Shown in pieces: positions 31,795 to 37,592 of a stretch of DNA of 37,592 nucleotides. Source of the stretch: Propionibacteriaceae bacterium (GTDB lineage: Bacteria > Actinomycetota > Actinomycetes > Propionibacteriales > Propionibacteriaceae); NCBI GenBank assembly GCA_009778535.1, contig WRJP01000002.1, positions 1 to 37,592 on the forward strand, read 5' to 3'. The notes under the pieces are model-generated. The model had not been told where the DNA came from. It did no database searches and worked only from the letters and a program-made list of their open reading frames with translations. Positions within the stretch are counted from its first letter, which is position 1. Every line of letters starts with the position of its first letter. A program made the position numbers and the translations under genes.

Positions 31795-32399
31795 ACGGTG
31801 TTTTTTCGCTCTATGTACCTGGCGATTCGCTGTTTCACCGCTGCCGGGTGGGGTGGAAGTACCTACTGATGATCGGGGCGACGTTCACCGGCGTACTGGC
31901 TCAAAACGTTTTCGTTTCGCTGGGGCTGCTGGTGGGGGTACTGGCGTGTCTGGGATTTTGCGGGCTGGGGTTAAGCTACACCTGGCGGCTGCCGGGGGGA
32001 ATCTGGGCGACTGCTGGGTTGCTGATCTGCTACCAGTCAATCTTAGGCAAACCACTTACAGGGGTGATGATCGCCACGAACCTGGTGATGGCGCTGTACG
32101 CGGCGCGTATCCTAACCATGACCACACCCGCGCCGATCTTGATAGATTCGCTGGTTTCCGCCTTTGGCTGGACGCGGATTATTGGTTTGAAACCGGCACG
32201 GATAGGTTTGGCGATCACATTGATGTTTCGATCGCTTCCTGCTCTGCTGGATTCATTTCGCCAGGTGCGGGAAGCTGCCAAAGCCAGAGGTAGGCAGCGT
32301 AATCTGGTTGCGTTAGTCACTCCCTTTGTAGTGAGAACTGTGGGGTACGCGCAGCAGACTGGAGAAGCCCTAGCGGCACGCGGGCTTGGCGATGAATGA
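31791..32399 (+). CDS. bioN: Biotin ECF transporter transmembrane protein
   Basis: BioN is the scaffold T-component linking BioY to BioM. The 202-residue product has about five hydrophobic segments and the two short coupling motifs ARG at 165-167 and 196-198 that bind the ATPase. MFRSLPALLDSFRQVREAAKARG is a typical T-component segment. The start is ATG within the ATGA overlap with bioM. The next gene starts 12 bp downstream, so the small acidic protein and tlyA may be on the same transcript. Confidence 0.92.
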   Translation: MNGVFSLYVPGDSLFHRCRVGWKYLLMIGATFTGVLAQNVFVSLGLLVGVLACLGFCGLGLSYTWRLPGGIWATAGLLICYQSILGKPLTGVMIATNLVMALYAARILTMTTPAPILIDSLVSAFGWTRIIGLKPARIGLAITLMFRSLPALLDSFRQVREAAKARGRQRNLVALVTPFVVRTVGYAQQTGEALAARGLGDE

Positions 32400-32411
32400 G
32401 AGGATTGACAC

Positions 32412-32630
32412 ATGAACGATGCTGAACACTCGCTTTCTGGCGGCAATGACGGCGAAGAACTCGATGGCGACGCTGCCGAGTTGATGCCTGCTCCAATCAC
32501 AGGTGATGAGGCCATTGATAAAGTGCTGGCAGATTTGGATTTGAGTCAGAGCGTGGAAACTCATCTGGAACAGTACGCAAAGGTGCTGGATGTATTGCAG
32601 CAGTCCTTGAAGCGTGACGATTTTGAGTGA
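32412..32630 (+). CDS. Small acidic protein (position of Rv1693)
   Basis: This 72-residue product is strongly acidic, with Asp and Glu through the first 30 residues, followed by a helix around DEAIDKVLADLDLSQSVETHLEQYAKVLDVLQQSL. I recognise no domain. A small hypothetical gene occupies this place, just before tlyA, in mycobacteria, which supports it as a real gene. The start is ATG at 32412, with AGAGGA about 8 bases upstream. It overlaps the tlyA reading frame by 17 bp. Confidence 0.75.
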   Translation: MNDAEHSLSGGNDGEELDGDAAELMPAPITGDEAIDKVLADLDLSQSVETHLEQYAKVLDVLQQSLKRDDFE

Positions 32631-33399
32631 AACCGACAAGTCGCAAGCTAACCGGCTCGATGTGGCGCTGGTTCAGCGCGGACTGTTCAGCTCAAGAGCA
32701 AAAGCCGCCGCCGCTGTCGCTGCCGGTAAGGTTCAAGTAGCCGGTGCGGTTACTACGAAAGTAGCAACCCTAGTAACAGCAAATTCGCAAATCACGGTAT
32801 CGGCTCCCGATCACTATGTGTCACGGGCTGCCCATAAGCTGCTAGCCGCGCTAGACGAGTCTGGCATCGAAGTGCCGACGCGGGTGCTGGATGCGGGAGC
32901 TTCAACGGGCGGTTTTACCCAGGTGTTGTTGGAACGCGGTGCCGAGCGGGTCTACGCGGTCGATGTGGGGCATGGGCAACTCGCGGAAATGCTGCGAAAT
33001 GACCCGAAGGTTACCGAGCACGAAGGTTTTAACCTACGCGATCTGAGTCTTGATCAGCTCGAATCCCAGCCGGTGGAGTTGATAGTCGCCGACGTGTCGT
33101 TCATATCTTTGAAGCTATTACTCAAACCACTGTTGGCAGTGCTGGCACCTGACGGGATTGCGCTGCTGCTCGTGAAACCTCAATTTGAGGTAGGACGCGG
33201 CGGGCTGAATTCGCAAGGAGTAGTAACTGATGAAGGCACGCGGTGCCGCGTGGTCAATGAAGTCATTGAACATGCGGTCAGCCTGGGAGCCGAATGCATA
33301 TGGCGCGGACGCAGTGCCTTGGTTGGGGCGAGCGGGAACGTAGAGTATTTCATTGCGCTGACTGTCGGCACACCTGCTGCTGATTGCCCCAGCGTCTAA
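32614..33399 (+). CDS. tlyA: TlyA-family rRNA 2'-O-methyltransferase
   Basis: TlyA methylates ribose of 16S and 23S rRNA in mycobacteria (C1409 and C1920), giving sensitivity to capreomycin. The 261-residue product has an N-terminal S4 RNA-binding domain (about 14-60, RLDVALVQRGLFSSRAKA) and a FtsJ-like methyltransferase domain. The SAM motif LDAGASTGGF is at 92-101, and Lys75, the Asp in VADVSF, the Lys in LVKPQFE and a C-terminal Glu would make the K-D-K-E catalytic set. Starts GTG 32614 and TTG 32623 are both possible. nadK follows 31 bp downstream. Confidence 0.92.
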   Translation: MTILSETDKSQANRLDVALVQRGLFSSRAKAAAAVAAGKVQVAGAVTTKVATLVTANSQITVSAPDHYVSRAAHKLLAALDESGIEVPTRVLDAGASTGGFTQVLLERGAERVYAVDVGHGQLAEMLRNDPKVTEHEGFNLRDLSLDQLESQPVELIVADVSFISLKLLLKPLLAVLAPDGIALLLVKPQFEVGRGGLNSQGVVTDEGTRCRVVNEVIEHAVSLGAECIWRGRSALVGASGNVEYFIALTVGTPAADCPSV

Positions 33400-33430
33400 G
33401 AGGTTCGATAGGGTTGGTGTTGAAGAAACG

Positions 33431-34363
33431 ATGGAGAACTCGATGGAACCTAGCAGGCGTATCGCAGTTATGATGCATCGCGGCCGTGAAGCTGCGACGC
33501 GGGCTGCTGCGGAATTCGTGACCGAGATCAGCATAAAAGGTTTCCGCTGTGCGCTAGATGCCGCCGATTCCCAATCGCTTACAGCCGAAGTTCCCGATGC
33601 CAAGATAGAACCGCTGGAAAACGACGTTCACGCCGAGCTAGCCGTCGTATTTGGAGGAGATGGCAATATCCTTCGGGCTGCCGAGTGGGCGTTGCCCAGG
33701 CAGGTGCCGGTGTTGGGTGTAAATCTGGGACACGTCGGGTTTTTGGCCGAGTTGGAATCTGCGCAGCTTGGGACTCTGATCGAGCGGGTAGTTGAGCGAG
33801 ATTATCAGGTTGAGGAACGCCAGACGATTACCTGCGAGCTACGTGATGCTCCTGGTGGTGAGAAGGTGTGGGAATCGTTCGCTGTAAATGAGTGTGCTGT
33901 TGAGAAGCTGACCAGGGAGCGAATGCTTGAAGTGCTGGTACGCATTGATGATCGTCCACTTTCGCGTTGGGCAACAGACGGGGTGTTGGTGGCAACTCCC
34001 ACTGGTTCTACGGCGTATGCTTTCTCGGCGCATGGGCCGGTGATATGGCCGGAAGTTGAGGCGTTGCTGCTGGTTCCGCTCAGCGCACACGCACTCTTTA
34101 ATCGCTCAGTTGTGGTAGGTACCAAATCTGTTATCAAGGTGGAAGTTCTGCCCTCTACTCCCGATGGTTTGATTTGGTGCGACGGGCGACGTTCAAGTGA
34201 AATCCATGCTGGTATGGAATTGGTAGTGGCCGCCAGTAAAGAAAAGCTGCTGCTGGCGCGCACTAGCGAGCAGCCGTTCATCACCAGACTAGTCCGCAAA
34301 TTCCATCTGCCAATAGATGGTTGGCGCGGGGCGGCGGAACGGGAACAAGTTCATGCTGAATGA
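33431..34363 (+). CDS. nadK: NAD kinase
   Basis: NadK phosphorylates NAD to NADP. The 310-residue product has the GGDG motif (75-78), followed by Asn79 where Thr is more common, then LGVNLGHVGFLAE. NECAVEK, ATPTGSTAYAFSAHGPV and PLSAHALFNRSVV complete the expected conserved set. The start is ATG at 33431, or ATG at 33443 with GGAGA upstream. It lies between tlyA and recN as in mycobacteria. Its stop lies inside the recN start region, 8 bp past the recN ATG. Confidence 0.94.
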   Translation: MENSMEPSRRIAVMMHRGREAATRAAAEFVTEISIKGFRCALDAADSQSLTAEVPDAKIEPLENDVHAELAVVFGGDGNILRAAEWALPRQVPVLGVNLGHVGFLAELESAQLGTLIERVVERDYQVEERQTITCELRDAPGGEKVWESFAVNECAVEKLTRERMLEVLVRIDDRPLSRWATDGVLVATPTGSTAYAFSAHGPVIWPEVEALLLVPLSAHALFNRSVVVGTKSVIKVEVLPSTPDGLIWCDGRRSSEIHAGMELVVAASKEKLLLARTSEQPFITRLVRKFHLPIDGWRGAAEREQVHAE

Positions 34364-36059
34364 ACTTAGGATCAAAAACCTGGGCGTGATCGAAGAAGCC
34401 GTGATCGCACCGCATGCTGGCTTCACCGTGGTCACTGGCGAGACGGGCGCAGGAAAGACCATGATCGTCAACGGACTTTCACTGCTCACCGGCGAAAAGG
34501 CAGACCCGAAACTCATCCGTTCTGGAACGTCGCGGGCGTTGGTGGAAGCCGAATGGATACAACCGGGTACTGCGCTGGAACCCTTGGAGGAATTTGGGGC
34601 TGAAGTTGAGCCGTTAAGCGAAGGAACGGCTGCGGTGCTCATTACTCGGCAACTTGAGGCTTCGCGTTCAAAACTGTTGATCGGTGGAGCCACGATTCCG
34701 CTAAATCAAGGCGTGGGCTTGATTGGAGATTGGGTCACGATTCACGGGCAGTCCGAGCAGGTTCGTCTGGCCAGACCACAGCGGCAACGTCAAATGTTGG
34801 ATGCCTGGGCAGGGGCTGATTTGGATGATTTGTTAGCTCGGTACCAACAGGCGTATTTTGAAAAACGAGACCTTGACGCGGAATTGCTGGAGTTGACCAA
34901 GCAGTCAGCTACCAGATTGCACGAGCTAGATATGCTGCGCTACGGCCTAGCTGACATTGCCAAAGTCGATCCCCAGCCTGGAGAAGATCAGCAGTTGGCG
35001 TTGGAGGCGAAACGGTTACAGAGTGTCGATGAGTTGCAGGTCGCTGCACGGGCGGCAGCGGTGGCGCTTTCTGGTGATGTGGATTCATTTGCCGACGCTG
35101 GTAATGCATTGAATCTGATCGAAGGCGCTCGCAAGGCGCTGGGCAAGGTTGACGATCCGGTTTTGCTGGAACTGTCTGCACGTCTGGGTGAGGCATCCGT
35201 AGGGCTTACAGATATTTCGATGGCGCTGGCCAGCTATTTAGATTCACTGGAAGCTGACCCGATACGTTTGGAGTGGATAGCATCCCGGCGTTCCGAATTG
35301 CAGCAACTCACCCGTAAGTATGGGGACAATATAGATGCGGTGCTGGCGTGGGCAGACTCGGCGATGCAGCGGGTGTTTGAACTAGATAGCAGCGATGATC
35401 GCGCCGCTCAAATCAAAGAACGCATTGCAGCGCTGGATGCCACAGCTAATGAACTGGCAGCTCAGATTAGCAAAGTACGCCAGACGTGCGGTGCCCAGTT
35501 AGCCGAACTTGTTGGCACCGAGTTGGCAGTGTTAGCGATGCCTGCTGCCAGGTTGGAGTTCGAGTTGACGCAGTTGCCACAGTTGAATCCTTGGGGGCGG
35601 GATCAAGTACAGATCATGTTTGCGGCAAATTCCGGCTCGGAGTTGGGGGCGCTAGCCAAATTTGCTTCAGGTGGAGAACTGTCTCGGGTGCGTTTGGCGC
35701 TGGAAGTGGTGTTGGCAAGCCGAAATGATCATGAATCAAGTTATGAACAAGTCTTCGTTTTTGACGAAATCGACGCCGGTGTCGGTGGGGCGGTGGCGTT
35801 AGAGATAGGACGGCGGCTCAAACGTTTGGCGCAAAGCGCTCAGGTGATCGTAGTAACTCATCTTGCCCAGGTCGCCGCTTTCGCTGACCGGCATTTCTTC
35901 GTTTCCAAAGCTGACGACCAGCAGGTCACCAAGAGCCAAGTGAACGAAGTAACCGGTGCGGATCGTTTGGATGTCCTCGCACAGATGATGGGCGGACTAG
36001 ACTCCGCTTCGGCCATTGCACACGCCCAAGATTTACTCCAGACCGCGCTGTCTGGATAG
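34353..36059 (+). CDS. recN: DNA repair protein RecN
   Basis: RecN is an SMC-like ATPase acting in double-strand break repair. The 568-residue product has an N-terminal Walker A GETGAGKTM (about 29-37). Long helical arms lie around 155-220 and 300-385, and the C-terminal head has SGGELSRVRLALE, Walker B VFVFDEIDAGVGG and a VTHLAQVAA D/H-loop. I chose ATG at 34353, the beginning of the conserved MLNELRIKNLGVI. It overlaps nadK by 11 bp, so the genes are coupled. No SOS-type operator is recognisable. Length is typical. Confidence 0.94.
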   Translation: MLNELRIKNLGVIEEAVIAPHAGFTVVTGETGAGKTMIVNGLSLLTGEKADPKLIRSGTSRALVEAEWIQPGTALEPLEEFGAEVEPLSEGTAAVLITRQLEASRSKLLIGGATIPLNQGVGLIGDWVTIHGQSEQVRLARPQRQRQMLDAWAGADLDDLLARYQQAYFEKRDLDAELLELTKQSATRLHELDMLRYGLADIAKVDPQPGEDQQLALEAKRLQSVDELQVAARAAAVALSGDVDSFADAGNALNLIEGARKALGKVDDPVLLELSARLGEASVGLTDISMALASYLDSLEADPIRLEWIASRRSELQQLTRKYGDNIDAVLAWADSAMQRVFELDSSDDRAAQIKERIAALDATANELAAQISKVRQTCGAQLAELVGTELAVLAMPAARLEFELTQLPQLNPWGRDQVQIMFAANSGSELGALAKFASGGELSRVRLALEVVLASRNDHESSYEQVFVFDEIDAGVGGAVALEIGRRLKRLAQSAQVIVVTHLAQVAAFADRHFFVSKADDQQVTKSQVNEVTGADRLDVLAQMMGGLDSASAIAHAQDLLQTALSG

Positions 36060-36204
36060 CTGCACATAATCCGCTACTTCCGAAAAAGTCATCCTTAATT
36101 TCATTACAGACTGCGATAGTTTCCTGTCATTCTAAGTGACACGCCGAGTGCGGGTTTTGCGCTTTTCTTGCTGGTTGTCGCTACCGCTGTCTTGCCTGGT
36201 TTCC

Positions 36205-36233
36205 TGTCATTCTGCGCACCCAGTCGCAGAATC
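36205..36233 (+). repeat. TGTCATTCTGCG...CGCAGAATC inverted-repeat element
   Basis: ATTCTGCG (36209-36216) and CGCAGAAT (36225-36232) pair perfectly around CACCCAGT. The left outer sequence TGTCAT matches the copies at 3982 and, inverted, at 36328. Confidence 0.7.
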
Positions 36234-36300
36234 CAGAACACTCAGTAGTTGAACATGAACGGACTACGTGCTGCGTATGGTCGCAGTATTCGGGTTATTG

Positions 36301-36328
36301 ATCCTGCGATTCACCACGCAGGATGACA
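36301..36328 (-). repeat. TGTCATCCTGCG...CGCAGGAT element, opposite orientation
   Basis: ATCCTGCG (36301-36308) and CGCAGGAT (36317-36324) pair perfectly around an 8-base spacer. Read on the minus strand it begins TGTCATCCTGCG, so it is the same element as at 36205-36233 but inverted, with C for T in the arm and a matching G for A. Confidence 0.7.
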
Positions 36329-36351
36329 AATTGGTGGTAGGCTGGAGACCC

Positions 36352-37592
36352 GTGGAAAGTCGTTCAGTAAAACACATTTTTGTAACTGGTGGAGTTGTTT
36401 CCTCGCTCGGGAAAGGGCTTACAGCCTCAAGCCTCGGTAGTCTTTTAGTTGCACGCCGTCTCAAAGTGACGATGCAGAAATTTGATCCCTATCTAAATGT
36501 CGATCCGGGCACAATGGATCCCTTTCAACACGGTGAGGTGTTCGTAACTGCCGATGGTGCTGAGACAGATTTAGACATCGGACACTATGAGCGTTTCCTC
36601 AACGTCAACCTGAGCGCTGAGGCGAGCATCACCACTGGAAAAATCTACTCCCATGTGATCGCCAAAGAACGTCAAGGTGCCTACCACGGCGACACGGTAC
36701 AGGTCATACCGCATATCACAAACGAGATAAAACAAGAGATGTACTCGGTGGTCGGCAAAGGCGTTGACGTAGTTATTCACGAGATCGGCGGAACCGTCGG
36801 CGACATCGAATCACTCCCATATTTGGAAGCAGCCCGACAAGTACGCCGCGAAGTGGGCAGAGACAACGCCATATTCATTCACGTCTCGCTGATTCCCTAT
36901 ATTGGCCCCAGTTCTGAACTTAAAACCAAGCCAACCCAGCATTCGGTGGCCGCGCTACGGCAACTTGGTATCACCCCAGATTCAATAGTGTGCCGCTGTT
37001 CGATGCCAGTACCTGAAAGTGTGAAACATAAGATCGCCCTGATGTGTGATGTCGACGAGGAAGCCGTGGTTTCCTGTCCCGATGCGCCCAGCATCTATGA
37101 CATTCCCAAGGTGTTGCACGCCGAAGGTTTCGATGCCTATGTGGTACGGCGTTTGGGACTTTCCTTCCGTGATGTTAACTGGACGAAGTGGAACGATCTG
37201 CTGGATCGCGTACACCATCCCAAACAAGAAGTGACGATCGGACTGGTCGGAAAATATGTCGATCTGCCCGATGCCTACCTTTCGGTGTGCGAAGCGCTAC
37301 GCGCTGGTGGATTTGCGAACTGGGCAAAGGTGAATGTCCGCTGGATTGCCTCAGATTCTTGCGAGACGCTAGCTGGAGCTGAAAAAGAATTGTCCGATGT
37401 TGACGCGGTTGTGCTCCCGGGAGGTTTCGGTTATCGGGGAGCGGAAGGCAAGCAGGGGGCGCTGCAATACGCCCGCGAGAATCAGTTGCCCACACTCGGA
37501 CTGTGCTTGGGAATGCAGTGCATGGTGATCGAGATAGCCCGCAATCTAGCTGGCCTTCCGTGCGCCGCCTCTACCGAATTTGAACCCAATAC
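36352..37592 (+). CDS. pyrG: CTP synthase (3' end cut by window)
   Basis: PyrG makes CTP from UTP, ATP and glutamine. The window holds 413 of an expected roughly 550 residues. The synthase domain begins VKHIFVTGGVVSSLGKGL and includes MQKFDPYLNVDPGTMDPFQHGEVFV and HEIGGTVGDIESLP. The glutamine amidotransferase domain starts near residue 295 (TIGLVGKYVDLPDAY) and has PGGFGYRG and the nucleophile Cys385 in GLCLGMQ. The start is GTG at 36352 with GGAG about 6 bases upstream. It reads off the right edge. The neighbours recN and pyrG lie close together in mycobacteria too. Confidence 0.97.
   Translation, partial: MESRSVKHIFVTGGVVSSLGKGLTASSLGSLLVARRLKVTMQKFDPYLNVDPGTMDPFQHGEVFVTADGAETDLDIGHYERFLNVNLSAEASITTGKIYSHVIAKERQGAYHGDTVQVIPHITNEIKQEMYSVVGKGVDVVIHEIGGTVGDIESLPYLEAARQVRREVGRDNAIFIHVSLIPYIGPSSELKTKPTQHSVAALRQLGITPDSIVCRCSMPVPESVKHKIALMCDVDEEAVVSCPDAPSIYDIPKVLHAEGFDAYVVRRLGLSFRDVNWTKWNDLLDRVHHPKQEVTIGLVGKYVDLPDAYLSVCEALRAGGFANWAKVNVRWIASDSCETLAGAEKELSDVDAVVLPGGFGYRGAEGKQGALQYARENQLPTLGLCLGMQCMVIEIARNLAGLPCAASTEFEPN

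Larger units (their letters stand above)
36060..36351. other. Repeat-rich gap between recN and pyrG
   Basis: This 292-bp region has no gene. It holds two 15-bp direct copies of GTTTCCTGTCATTCT (36119-36133 and 36199-36213), perfect inverted repeats at 36209-36232 and 36301-36324, and a smaller one CTGCG/CGCAG (36271-36286). None is followed by a T-run. A pyrG promoter should lie here, but no clear one is seen. Confidence 0.7.

Overview
The window looks like a chromosomal segment of an actinomycete (Actinomycetota) of moderate GC content (judged by eye, not computed). The main reasons are an InhA-type enoyl reductase next to FabG, an Rv1473-like ABC-F ATPase, and a gene order that closely follows Mycobacterium tuberculosis. 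That order runs infC-rpmI-rplT-rRNA methylase-pheST-arg operon-tyrS-TPR protein-HAD-small acidic protein-tlyA-nadK-recN-pyrG. I cannot name the genus.

Layout. Positions 1-4236 carry a cut-off ABC transporter ATPase, the inhA/fabG fatty-acid pair, the ABC-F protein and a small ribbon-helix-helix protein, all on the minus strand. The last of these is translationally coupled to an SPFH membrane protein (4236-5171), whose likely promoter sits on a perfect palindrome. A YigZ/IMPACT protein (+) and a nitroreductase (-) converge near 5935. Next come two minus-strand genes that look foreign: a Clostridia-like MurJ flippase (6674-8212) and a membrane-anchored PQQ-type beta-propeller (8285-9994). A plus-strand translation block follows (10322-16171): infC with an ATC start, rpmI, rplT, a SpoU methylase, pheS and pheT. 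It ends in a hairpin terminator that overlaps a convergent MFS gene. The MFS gene and an upstream lipoprotein gene (16222-19014, minus) are divergent from the arginine operon.

The arginine operon argC-argJ-argB-argD-argR-argH (19142-25465) starts at what appears to be a leaderless promoter covered by two ARG-box-like sites, so the ArgR encoded inside it probably represses it. argF and argG, which lie in this operon in mycobacteria, are absent. A VapBC toxin-antitoxin pair (minus) separates argH from tyrS. Downstream are a TPR protein with six 20-residue repeats, a HAD phosphatase, the biotin ECF transporter bioY-bioM-bioN (apparently inserted into the conserved order), a 72-residue acidic protein, tlyA, nadK, recN and a truncated pyrG.

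Two dispersed repeat families stand out. One is bounded by GTTTCGATAC/GTATCGAAAC (25469-25523 and 30392-30477), with internal hairpins whose arms differ in sequence but still pair. The other is TGTCAT...CGCAGRATC (near 3982, 36205 and 36301). No tRNA, rRNA, CRISPR array, transposase or integrase was seen. Most of the window is ordinary housekeeping DNA. The most interesting parts are the MurJ/propeller cassette, the repeat families, the argF/argG gap and the SPFH/RHH pair with its operator-like palindrome.
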